DNA of 64,000 nucleotides from Streptomyces puniciscabiei (GTDB lineage: Bacteria; Actinomycetota; Actinomycetes; Streptomycetales; Streptomycetaceae), in contig NZ_VFNX01000002.1 in assembly GCF_006715785.1 (NCBI RefSeq), forward strand, positions 744,001-808,000. Direction: 5' to 3'. The translations under genes were made by a program, and so were the position numbers. Each line of letters starts with the position of its first letter. The first letter of the stretch is position 1. The notes beneath the pieces are model-generated. The model had not been told where the DNA came from. It did not search any database and saw only the letters and a list, made by a program, of their open reading frames with translations. This document shows, one piece after another, positions 7,819 to 15,357 of the stretch.

Positions 7819-9218
7819 GCCTCGCACGCCCCACCCCGGACCCGGCCGCGCCCCGCTTCCGGGTCCGCCCGCCCGCGGGCTGGATCAACGACCCCAACGG
7901 CCCCTTCCGCTGGCGTGGCCGCCATCACCTCTTCTACCAGCACAACCCGGCGGCGCCGGTGCACGCGAACGTCCACTGGGGGCACGTCTCCAGCCCCGAC
8001 CTGGTGCACTGGGAGCACCACCCGATCGCCCTGACCCCGACCCCGGGCGGCCCCGACGAGGCGGGCTGCTGGTCGGGCTGTGTGGTGGACGACGCCGGCG
8101 TTCCCACGGCCGTGTACACGGGCGTCGGCCACACCCACACCGGTCTCGGCACCATCTGTCTGGCCCGGGCGGCGGACCCCGACGACGATCGGCTCGTCGA
8201 GTGGCGTCCCCTGCCCGAGCCCGTGGTCACGGCACCGCCGGCCGGACTGGACGTGGTGATGTTCCGCGACCCGTTCCTGTTCCGGCACGCCGGGCGGCGC
8301 TGGGCGCTGGTCGGCGCGGGCCACGCGGACGGCACCCCGTCGGTCCTGCTGTACGACTGCGAGGAACTGACCGCGTGGCGGTTCGCCGGCGTCCTGCTGG
8401 ACGGCCACGACCCGGTCGCCGCCGACGCGTTCGGCGACAAGGCGGTCGGCTGGGAGTGCCCGCAGCTGTTCGGGACGGGCGGCGGCGAGCACGTGCTGGT
8501 GGTGTCCCTGTGGGACGGAGCTCCCCGCTCGACCGCGTATCTGACCGGCCGTCTGGAGGCGGACGTGCAGGGCGGATTGAGGTTCACGACCGGTGCCTGC
8601 GGCCCGCTCGACCTGGGCCGGGACTTCTACGCGCCCGCCGTTCGCCAGGAGCCCGGCCGGGTGCTGATGTGGGGCTGGTCGTGGGAGGCGCGGGAGACGG
8701 CGGAGGTGCTGGCGGCGGGCTGGGCCGGCACGCTCACCGCGCCGCGGGTCGTCGACGCGCACCCGGACGGCACCCTACGGGTCGGGCCGGCGCCGGAGCT
8801 GGAACTCCTGCGCGCCGCGGAGCCGTTCGCGACGGCGCCGGGCCGGGCGGTGCCGCTCCCGGCGTCGTACGACCTCACCGTCACCGCACACGGCCCCACG
8901 ACCGTCACCCTGCTGCGGTCGGCGGACCTGACGCTCACGATCCGGCTGGATCCGGCGGCGGGCACCGTCGTCCTGGACCGCGGCGCTCGGCCGCACACCG
9001 GAGCCGAGGGCTCGGCCCCGGTCACGGTGCGCGTGCCGCCCGGCCCGGCCCTCGGCGTCCGGGTGCTGGTGGACGGCTCGCTGCTCGAACTCTTCGTCGC
9101 GGACCGGGCGACGGTGACCGAGCGGGTCTACCGCCGCCCGGACGACGTCGCGGAGCTGGAGGTCACCGGGGACGCCGAGGTCAGCGCGTGGGAGCAGGTC
9201 CCACCGAGGCGCGGCTGA
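7815..9218 (+). CDS. Cytosolic glycoside hydrolase family 32 (beta-fructosidase/sucrose hydrolase)
   Basis: A 467-residue GH32 enzyme without a signal peptide. It has the classic motifs WINDPNG at 23-29 (D26 nucleophile), FRDP at 150-153 and WECPQLF at 213-219 (E214 acid/base). A C-terminal beta-sandwich with DGSLLELFVAD follows. It should hydrolyse imported sucrose or fructo-oligosaccharides to fructose and glucose. The start is TTG 7815, overlapping the TGA of the permease gene. AGGAG at 7803-7807 lies 7 bases upstream, which decides this unusual start. The 3' end overlaps the convergent LacI gene by 38 bases. It is the intracellular partner of the secreted GH32 at 2831-4396. Confidence 0.9.
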   Translation: MSLARPTPDPAAPRFRVRPPAGWINDPNGPFRWRGRHHLFYQHNPAAPVHANVHWGHVSSPDLVHWEHHPIALTPTPGGPDEAGCWSGCVVDDAGVPTAVYTGVGHTHTGLGTICLARAADPDDDRLVEWRPLPEPVVTAPPAGLDVVMFRDPFLFRHAGRRWALVGAGHADGTPSVLLYDCEELTAWRFAGVLLDGHDPVAADAFGDKAVGWECPQLFGTGGGEHVLVVSLWDGAPRSTAYLTGRLEADVQGGLRFTTGACGPLDLGRDFYAPAVRQEPGRVLMWGWSWEARETAEVLAAGWAGTLTAPRVVDAHPDGTLRVGPAPELELLRAAEPFATAPGRAVPLPASYDLTVTAHGPTTVTLLRSADLTLTIRLDPAAGTVVLDRGARPHTGAEGSAPVTVRVPPGPALGVRVLVDGSLLELFVADRATVTERVYRRPDDVAELEVTGDAEVSAWEQVPPRRG

Positions 9219-10269
9219 CCACGGGGCAGGCCAGCCGCCGTACCGTGGCGGGCGGGGTGCGGCCGGTGTCGATGGCGTCCAGCAGCAGCCGGGCCGCCGC
9301 CTCGCCCATCGCCCGGTGCGGCAGCGCGACCGTGGTCAGGGCAGGGGTGAGGTAGGCCGCCATGTGTTCCTGGTCGTCGTAGCCGACCACCGACAACTCG
9401 CCGGGTACGGCGATCCCGAGCCGGGTCGCGGCATGCAGCACGCCTGCCGCGACCCGGTCGTTGTAGCAGAAGATCCCGGTGGGCCTGCGGTGCGGGCCGG
9501 TGCCCTCGAGCAGCCCGGTCGCGCCCTGGTAGCCGCCGGCGATCTCGCCCCCGGTGCGCACGACCCACTCCTCGGGCACGGTGACGCCCTCGGCGCGCAG
9601 GGCGTCCCGGAAGCCGCGCAGCCGCTCCACGGAGGCGATGTCGTCCTGCCCGCCGACCACGGCGAGCCTGCGGTGCCCCGCTTCCAGCAGCAGACGCGCG
9701 GCCGTGCGCCCGCCGGCCCGCTCGGCCGGGATGACGGCGGGCAGCGAGTCGTCCTCGGGCAGACAGTTGGCGAGCACCGAGTGGGTGCGGTGCAGGCCCT
9801 CGGGGACCCGGAGCCGGCGCAGGGACATGGCCGCGTAGATGATGCCGTCGACACGCCGGTCGAGGAGTTCGGCGACGGCCGCGTCCTCCTTGGCCGGGTC
9901 ACCGCCGGAATCCACGGTGAGCACCAGGTGGTCGCTCGCCCAGGCGGTCTCCATCGCGCCGCGCAGCAGCCGCCCGGCGAACGGGGACGAGGCGATCTCG
10001 TCGGTGACCAGCCCGATCACGGCAGTACGGCGGCGGCGCAGACCGCGGGCGACCGGGTCGGGCCGGTAACCGAGCTGGGCGGCGGCCTGCCGGATGCGTT
10101 CCTGGGTGGCGGGCGAGAGATTGCCCTCGGCGCGGCCGTTGAAGACGAAGGACACGGCGGTGTGCGACACCCCTGCGAGCCGTGCGACATCCCGTGACGT
10201 GGGCCGTCCGCCGCCCGTGCCGTTGCTGTCCGCACCGCCGCCCATGCCGTCCGCTGCCCTCTCCCCCAC
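9181..10269 (-). CDS. LacI-family transcriptional regulator (probable fructan/sucrose regulator)
   Basis: A 362-residue LacI/GalR repressor. The helix-turn-helix TSRDVARLAGVSHTAVSFVF lies at about 24-43, followed by a hinge and a periplasmic-binding-protein-like effector domain with GIFCYNDRVAAGVL and VVGYDDQEHMA. It converges on and overlaps the cytosolic GH32 gene, which places it with the fructan operon. The paired inverted repeats at 4441-4537 are its likely targets. GTG 10269 and ATG 10245 are both possible starts; the shorter form still keeps the whole DNA-binding domain. A small inverted repeat (CTCAC 10287-10291, GTGAG 10299-10303) upstream could serve autoregulation. Confidence 0.9.
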   Translation of the reverse strand: MGERAADGMGGGADSNGTGGGRPTSRDVARLAGVSHTAVSFVFNGRAEGNLSPATQERIRQAAAQLGYRPDPVARGLRRRRTAVIGLVTDEIASSPFAGRLLRGAMETAWASDHLVLTVDSGGDPAKEDAAVAELLDRRVDGIIYAAMSLRRLRVPEGLHRTHSVLANCLPEDDSLPAVIPAERAGGRTAARLLLEAGHRRLAVVGGQDDIASVERLRGFRDALRAEGVTVPEEWVVRTGGEIAGGYQGATGLLEGTGPHRRPTGIFCYNDRVAAGVLHAATRLGIAVPGELSVVGYDDQEHMAAYLTPALTTVALPHRAMGEAAARLLLDAIDTGRTPPATVRRLACPVVSRASVGPAPTR

Positions 10270-10339
10270 CCGTCCGGTTGATCACGCTCACCCTATCCGT
10301 GAGGCTGTAGGGACGACACTGTCGAGGGAAGGTCCCATC

Positions 10340-11170
10340 GTGAACGGCATTCCGGTGCACACGCTCAACGACGGTACGACGCTCCCCGCCATCGGCCTGG
10401 GCACCTGGCCGCTGGACGACGCGGCGGCCGAGCGGGCCGTACGCTCCGCGCTCGGCCTCGGCTACCGGCTGGTGGACACCGCGGTGAACTACCGCAACGA
10501 GACCGGTGTCGGGCGGGCCGTGGCGGCCGGCGGCGTGCCCCGCGACGAGGTGGCCGTCACCACCAAGCTGCCGGGCCGCCACCACGGCTACGAGGAGACG
10601 CTCGCCTCGTTCGAGGAGTCCCGGCGGCGGCTGGGCCTGGAGTACGTGGACCTGTATCTGATCCACTGGCCCAATCCCCGGGTCGGCAAGTACGTCGACT
10701 CCTGGAAGGCCATGATCAAGCTGCGGGAGGACGGGCTGGTCCGCTCGATCGGTGTCTCGAACTTCACGCCGGAGCAGATCATGCGGCTGGAGAAGGCGAC
10801 CGGCGTGCTGCCGTCGGTGAACCAGATCGAGCTGCACCCGCTGTTCCCGCAGGAGGAGCTGCGCGCCTTCCACGCGGACCAGGGCATCGTCACCGAGAGC
10901 TGGAGCCCGCTGGGCCGGGGCAGCGGTCTGCTGGCGGATCCCGCGGTGGCTCAGGTCGCCGCGGCGCACGGGGTGACACCGGCGCAGGTGCTGCTGCGCT
11001 GGCACCTGCAGGTCGGCGCGCTGCCCGTTCCGAAGTCGGCCGACCCGGGCCGGCAGCGCGCCAACCTTGACGTCTTCGGCTTCGAGCTGGACTCGGACCA
11101 GCTGGCGGTGATCGGCCGCCGCTCCCCTCGGCGGCTCGGCGGCGACCCCGAGAAGCACGAGGAGTTCTGA
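10340..11170 (+). CDS. Aldo/keto reductase (2,5-diketo-gluconate reductase-like)
   Basis: A 276-residue single-domain TIM-barrel oxidoreductase using NADPH. The catalytic tetrad is visible as D46, Y51 (VDTAVNYRNETG), K76 (TTKLPGR) and H109 (LIHWPNP). SIGVSNF and PVPKSADPGR are the usual family signatures, the latter binding the NADPH phosphate. GTG 10340 is chosen because GAGGGAAGG lies 7 bases upstream; the longer upstream frame is antisense to the LacI gene. The physiological substrate is unknown. It converges with the XRE regulator gene, 13 bases apart. Confidence 0.9.
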   Translation: MNGIPVHTLNDGTTLPAIGLGTWPLDDAAAERAVRSALGLGYRLVDTAVNYRNETGVGRAVAAGGVPRDEVAVTTKLPGRHHGYEETLASFEESRRRLGLEYVDLYLIHWPNPRVGKYVDSWKAMIKLREDGLVRSIGVSNFTPEQIMRLEKATGVLPSVNQIELHPLFPQEELRAFHADQGIVTESWSPLGRGSGLLADPAVAQVAAAHGVTPAQVLLRWHLQVGALPVPKSADPGRQRANLDVFGFELDSDQLAVIGRRSPRRLGGDPEKHEEF

Positions 11171-11183
11171 AGGGGCCGGGGCG

Positions 11184-12059
11184 CTACTGCTCCTCGATCC
11201 GCTCCTGCGCACCGCCGGGCCGGGTGCCGTCACCGGCCGGCGCTGCGAGGCTGCCGAGGATGTCGAGCAGTTCGGCGCTGCGGCTGCCGGGCTCGGCGTG
11301 GAAGACGACCAGGGTGAGTCCGTCGGTGCCGTCCACGGACAGCTTGGTCGACTGCAGGTCGAGCTCGCCGATCTGCGGGTGGGTCAGGTGGCTCACCCGG
11401 CCGCGGCGGGGCCGTACCTCGTGCCGGGCCCACAGGGTGCGGAAGCGTTCGCTGCGCAGGGACAGCTCGCCGACCAGGTCGCGCAGCCGCGGGTCGTCCG
11501 CGTCCGCCCCCGCCTCGGAGCGCAGTGCGGCCACGCCCTCCTCGGTGAGGTCCGCCCAGTCCCGGCGCAGCTCGCGCTCGGCCGGGTCGAGGAGGACGGC
11601 CCGCAGGAGGTTGACGCCGGGCCGGTAGTTCGGGGTGAGCGCGGTGGCGAGGGGGTTGGCGGCCAGGCAGTCGGTGTAGCGGTTCTGGACGTAGGCGGGG
11701 TTGCGGGGCCAGCCGTCGATGAGCTGGAGCAGGCTCGCCGGGACCTGACGCGCAGGGTGCCCGGAACGCGGCGACGGGCGGGGCCGGTCCTGTGCGAGGC
11801 CGACGAGGTGGGCGGTGGCGTCGGCGTCGAGCCGCAGCACACCGGCGATGGCCTGGAGGACCTGCACGGACGGGTTGCGGTCACGGCCCTGCTCCAGCCG
11901 CAGGTAGTAGTCGGAGCTGATGCCGGCCAGCATTGCGACCTCCTCGCGGCGCAGCCCCGGCACCCGGCGCAGCCCGCCACCGGGCAGCCCCACGTCCTGG
12001 GGCCGTACCAGCGCCCGGCGGGCGCGCAGGAACTCGCCGAGCGCGTTCGTTCGGTCCAT
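11184..12059 (-). CDS. XRE-family regulator with MmyB-like ligand-binding domain
   Basis: A 291-residue protein with an N-terminal helix-turn-helix (REEVAMLAGISSDYYLRLEQGRD, about 38-60) and a C-terminal PAS-like MmyB domain. Fragments NRYTDCLAANPLA, VNLLRAVLLDP and HPQIGELDL are diagnostic of this actinobacterial family, which is thought to sense a lipid or small-molecule ligand. It is divergent from the aldo/keto reductase at 12223-13086, the classic arrangement of an MmyB-type regulator with the oxidoreductase it controls. The start ATG 12059 is well placed. Confidence 0.9.
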   Translation of the reverse strand: MDRTNALGEFLRARRALVRPQDVGLPGGGLRRVPGLRREEVAMLAGISSDYYLRLEQGRDRNPSVQVLQAIAGVLRLDADATAHLVGLAQDRPRPSPRSGHPARQVPASLLQLIDGWPRNPAYVQNRYTDCLAANPLATALTPNYRPGVNLLRAVLLDPAERELRRDWADLTEEGVAALRSEAGADADDPRLRDLVGELSLRSERFRTLWARHEVRPRRGRVSHLTHPQIGELDLQSTKLSVDGTDGLTLVVFHAEPGSRSAELLDILGSLAAPAGDGTRPGGAQERIEEQ

Positions 12060-12090
12060 GGCCCCACCGTACGGCGGCCCGGCCGGCCGT

Positions 12091-12107
12091 GACTGGCCCT
12101 GTCAGTC
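12091..12107. promoter_or_regulatory. Candidate operator between the XRE regulator and aldo/keto reductase genes
   Basis: GACTG (12091-12095) and CAGTC (12103-12107) form a short inverted repeat with a 7-base spacer in the 163-base divergent intergenic region. Size and location suit an XRE dimer. The arms are only 5 bases, so chance is a real possibility. Confidence 0.3.
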
Positions 12108-12222
12108 CCAGGATCGACGGGGTACTGCAACGGCGGCCGCGGCGGGCGCAGGGTGGAGAGCGTGGCCGCCGACGGGAACCGGGTGGCCCGGACATCGCAA
12201 GCATCATCCGAAGAGGTACGAC

Positions 12223-13086
12223 ATGACTGCACAGCTCGGCGGCACCCTCACCCCGGCCGACGGCCTGACCCTGACCCGCGTCGGCTACGGCGCCATGCAG
12301 CTGGCCGGGCCGCACGTCTTCGGCCCCCCGAAGGACCGGGACCGGGCGGTGGCGGTGCTCCGCGCCGTGGTGGAGGCGGGCATCACGCACATCGACACCG
12401 CCGACTTCTACGGGCCGGTGGTGGTCAACGAGCTCATCCGGGAGGCCCTGCACCCCTACCCCGAGGACCTGCACATCGTGACCAAGGTCGGCGCCCGCCG
12501 GGGAGCCGACGGCAGCTGGATGCTGTCCCGGCACCCCGAGGACCTGAAGGCGCAGGTGTACGACAACCTGCGCAGCCTCGGTGTGGAGTCGCTGGACGTC
12601 GTCAACCTGCGGGTGGGCGATGTGGACTCCCCGAACGACGACTCCCTGGCCGAGCAGTTCGGCGCGCTGGCCGAGCTGCGGGAGCGGGGTCTGATCCGGC
12701 ACCTGGGGCTGAGCACGGTGACCGCGGCGCAGCTGGACGAGGCCCTGGCGATCGCGCCCGTGGTGACCGTGCAGAACCTGTACAACCTGGCCAACCGGCA
12801 GGACGACGCCCTGGTGGAGCGCACGGCGGCCGAGAACGTCGCCTTCGTGCCGTACTTCCCGCTCGGCGGGTTCTCCCCGCTGCAGTCCGAGACGCTGGCG
12901 AAGGTCGCCGGCCGGCTTCAGGCCTCGCCGCAGCAGGTGGCGCTGGCCTGGCTGCTGCGCCGGTCGCCGAACATCGCGCTCATCCCCGGCACCTCCTCGC
13001 CGGAGCACCTGCGGGAGAACATCGCCGCCGCGTCCCTGGCGCTGCCGGACGACGCGGTGGCCGAGCTGGACGGCATCGCGGGCTGA
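12223..13086 (+). CDS. Aldo/keto reductase, family lacking the canonical active-site histidine
   Basis: A 287-residue TIM-barrel protein. D58, Y63 (HIDTADFYGP) and K88 (TKVG) correspond to the catalytic Asp, Tyr and Lys. At the position of the usual His the sequence reads VVNLRV, so the fourth residue appears replaced, as in many bacterial members of this branch. IPGTSSPEHLRENIAAA is the C-terminal cofactor-binding signature. Start ATG 12223 with AGAGG 6 bases upstream. It is divergent from the XRE/MmyB regulator, its likely controller. A degenerate duplication of the sequence around its stop codon follows it. Confidence 0.9.
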   Translation: MTAQLGGTLTPADGLTLTRVGYGAMQLAGPHVFGPPKDRDRAVAVLRAVVEAGITHIDTADFYGPVVVNELIREALHPYPEDLHIVTKVGARRGADGSWMLSRHPEDLKAQVYDNLRSLGVESLDVVNLRVGDVDSPNDDSLAEQFGALAELRERGLIRHLGLSTVTAAQLDEALAIAPVVTVQNLYNLANRQDDALVERTAAENVAFVPYFPLGGFSPLQSETLAKVAGRLQASPQQVALAWLLRRSPNIALIPGTSSPEHLRENIAAASLALPDDAVAELDGIAG

Positions 13087-13134
13087 AACGGCCCGGTCCT
13101 GGGCGCCGGGCTGAACGGCCCGGGCCTGGGTACC
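13080..13134. repeat. Degenerate tandem duplication across a stop codon
   Basis: Two adjacent units, 13080-13107 and 13108-13134, both begin GGGCTGAA and continue as ACGGCCCGG-TCCTGGG versus CGGCCCGGGCCTGGG. The first unit contains the TGA of the aldo/keto reductase gene. One of four such duplications noticed at gene ends in this window. Confidence 0.6.
13109..13133 (+). promoter_or_regulatory. Weak SigB-type promoter candidate for the LigD-like genes
   Basis: GGCT (13109-13112), a 15-base spacer and GGGTAC (13128-13133) fit the GNNT-N14-16-GGGTAC/T pattern reported for Streptomyces SigB. The start would be near 13140, 30 bases before the GTG at 13172. The -35 pattern has very little information and GGGTACCC is palindromic, so this is only a candidate. 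Confidence 0.25.
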
Positions 13135-13171
13135 CGGGGCCGGTGAGGCGGTCGTACGGAAGGAGCCGCAG

Positions 13172-13780
13172 GTGGCAGCGGAGGACCGGCTGCGGACGTA
13201 CCGCGGCAGGCGTGACTTCGAGCGGACCCGCGAGCCGTCGGGGCAGGAGCCCCGGCCCGGGGGTGACGAACCCCATTTCGTGGTGCAGATCCACGACGCG
13301 AGCCGGATGCACTTCGACTTCCGGCTCCAGGTGGACGACGTCCTGAAGTCGTGGTCGATACCCAAGGGTCCGTCCACGGATCCCGCGGACAAGCGGATGG
13401 CCGTGCCCACCGAGGACCATCCGCTGGATTACGAGGAGTTCGAGGGCGTGATCCCGAAGGGCGAGTACGGCGGCGGGACGGTGATCGTCTGGGACCGGGG
13501 CACGTACGAGCCGCTCAGTCACGACCGCAGGGGGCGCCCGGTGGACTTCGCGCAGTCGCTGGAGCGCGGGCACGCCACCTTCCGGCTGCACGGCAGCAAA
13601 CTGCGCGGCGAGTACGCCCTGACCCGCTTCCGCGGGGACGAGGGTGAGCAGGAGGCCTGGCTGCTGGTGCGCAAGGGGTCGGCGCGGTCGGCCGGGCACG
13701 GCACCCCGGATCCCCGGCGGGCCCGCTCGGTGCGCACCGGACGCACCCTCGCCCAGGTCGCGGCCGCCGGCGAGGAGTGA
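13172..13780 (+). CDS. LigD-type 3'-phosphoesterase domain protein
   Basis: A 202-residue stand-alone DNA end-processing domain, the PE domain of LigD. The metal and active-site residues appear in IHDASRMHFDFRL (H41, H47, D49), followed by SIPKGPS and GVIPKGEYGGG. In non-homologous end joining this domain trims 3'-phosphate and ribonucleotide ends. GTG 13172 follows a GGAAGGAG ribosome binding site by 11 bases. The ligase domain is encoded 6 bases downstream as a separate gene, so the two parts of a LigD are split here. No polymerase domain and no Ku gene are in the window. Confidence 0.9.
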   Translation: MAAEDRLRTYRGRRDFERTREPSGQEPRPGGDEPHFVVQIHDASRMHFDFRLQVDDVLKSWSIPKGPSTDPADKRMAVPTEDHPLDYEEFEGVIPKGEYGGGTVIVWDRGTYEPLSHDRRGRPVDFAQSLERGHATFRLHGSKLRGEYALTRFRGDEGEQEAWLLVRKGSARSAGHGTPDPRRARSVRTGRTLAQVAAAGEE

Positions 13781-13786
13781 GGGGCG

Positions 13787-14797
13787 GTGCCGGGGCTGCT
13801 GGACGGGCTGCCGGCCTACGTGCGGGAGCTGCTGCGCCCTGCCGGGCCGGGCACGGAGCTCGCCGCGGCCCCGATGCTCGCCACGCTCAGCGACCGTCGT
13901 GACTTCGGCGAGGGCCGGCTGTTCGAACGGAAGCTGGACGGCGTCCGGCTGCCGGCGGTGCGCGAGGGCGACCGGGTGCAGCTGCTGTCGCGCACGGGTC
14001 AGCGGCTGAACGACACCTACCCGGAGATCGTGACGGCGCTCGCGGCGCAGGGGTGCACCGACTTCACGGTGGACGGCGAGGTCGTCGCGTTCAGCGGCGG
14101 CCGTACCGACTTCGCGCGGCTGCAGCGGCGGTTGGGGCTGACCCGGCGCCGGGACATCGAGGCGTCCGGGGTCGCGGTCACGTACTACCTCTTCGACCTG
14201 CTGCGCCTGGAGGGCGCCGACACCCGTCAACTCCCCCTGCGCCTCCGCAAGTCGCTGCTGCGGCGGGCGCTCTCCTTTCGCGCCCCGCTGCGGCTGACCC
14301 CGCATCGCAACGCGGGTGGCGCCGAGTTGCCGGCCGAGGCCTGCGGCCGGGGCTGGGAGGGGCTCATCGCCAAGCGGGCGGACGGACCGTACCGGACCCG
14401 CAGGTCGCCGGACTGGCTGAAGCTCAAGTGCGCCCAGGGGCAGGAGTTCGTGATCGGCGGCTTCACCGAACCGGCGGGCAGCCGCGTCGGGCTGGGGGCG
14501 CTGCTGCTCGGCCACTACGACGGTGACCGGCTCCGCTACGCCGGGAAGGTCGGTACCGGCTTCGACCGGCGGACCCTGCTGGATCTGCGCGAGCGGCTGG
14601 ACGCGTTGTGCCGGGAGGCCTCGCCCTTCACCGGCGCGGTGCGCGAGGCCCGCGCCCGCTGGGTGGAACCGGAGCTGGTCGCGCAGATCGCGTTCACCGA
14701 GTGGACCCGGGACGGGATGCTGCGGCATCCCCGCTACCTGGGACTGCGCGAGGACAAACGGCCACGGGACGTGGTCCGCGAGCGCGCGGCGGCCTGA
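13787..14797 (+). CDS. ATP-dependent DNA ligase, LigD-like ligase domain
   Basis: A 336-residue ATP-dependent ligase. The adenylation motif is FERKLDGVR with the nucleophile K49. DFTVDGEVVAF (motif III), YYLFDLLRLEG, GWEGLIAKR (motif IV) and SPDWLKLK (motif V) follow in order, then an OB-fold ending LREDKRPRDVVRE, as in LigD ligase domains. It seals nicks, probably in stationary-phase end joining together with the phosphoesterase gene directly upstream (6-base gap, almost certainly one operon). Start GTG 13787. Confidence 0.92.
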   Translation: MPGLLDGLPAYVRELLRPAGPGTELAAAPMLATLSDRRDFGEGRLFERKLDGVRLPAVREGDRVQLLSRTGQRLNDTYPEIVTALAAQGCTDFTVDGEVVAFSGGRTDFARLQRRLGLTRRRDIEASGVAVTYYLFDLLRLEGADTRQLPLRLRKSLLRRALSFRAPLRLTPHRNAGGAELPAEACGRGWEGLIAKRADGPYRTRRSPDWLKLKCAQGQEFVIGGFTEPAGSRVGLGALLLGHYDGDRLRYAGKVGTGFDRRTLLDLRERLDALCREASPFTGAVREARARWVEPELVAQIAFTEWTRDGMLRHPRYLGLREDKRPRDVVRERAAA

Positions 14798-14903
14798 CAC
14801 CCGCGCCCACGCACGCATACGGATCACCGGGTTCCGCCCCCAACTTCCCTGTGGTGCCTCTATGTTCACGGCGACACCCTGCTCGCCTGTCGAAAGGTCC
14901 CGC

Positions 14904-15338
14904 ATGCGTACCGCGCTTCGTGCCGCCGTCACCGGCGCGCTGACCCTCGCCACCGTTCTGGCCTGCGGCTCCGCGCAGGCGACCCCGCCGGGACCGGGGG
15001 TGACGGCCCGGATCATCGGCCGGACCACCGTCGGCGGCACCGACTACACCCTGCGGGAGATCACCGTCCCGCCCGGCCAGAGCACAGGCTGGCACTATCA
15101 CGACGGGCCGCTGTACGGCGTGGTGAAGCAGGGCACGCTCAGCCACTTCGACTCCACCTGTGCCGCCGACGGCGTGTACCGGGCGGGCGCGACGATCCAG
15201 GAGCCGGCCGGTGCGGACCATGTGCACATCGGGCGGAACCTCGGCGACACCCCGCTCGTGCTCGACGTGCTGTACGTGCTGCCGCACGGCGCCCCGTTCT
15301 CGGAGGACGCGCCGAATCCGGGCTGCCCCTTCCAGTGA
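14904..15338 (+). CDS. Secreted cupin-domain protein
   Basis: A 144-residue protein with an N-terminal signal peptide (MRTALRAAVTGALTLATVLA, with a cysteine at about residue 21 that could be a weak lipobox). A small cupin barrel follows: STGWHYHDGPLYGVVKQG holds the metal-binding HxH, and ADHVHIGRN the distal His. Function is unknown; such extracytoplasmic cupins are common in streptomycetes. ATG 14904 has GAAAGG 7 bases upstream; an in-frame ATG at 14862 would lengthen the N-terminus but weaken the signal. It converges with the phosphatase gene. Confidence 0.82.
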   Translation: MRTALRAAVTGALTLATVLACGSAQATPPGPGVTARIIGRTTVGGTDYTLREITVPPGQSTGWHYHDGPLYGVVKQGTLSHFDSTCAADGVYRAGATIQEPAGADHVHIGRNLGDTPLVLDVLYVLPHGAPFSEDAPNPGCPFQ

Positions 15339-15357
15339 TCAGGTGCAGGGAGGCCGG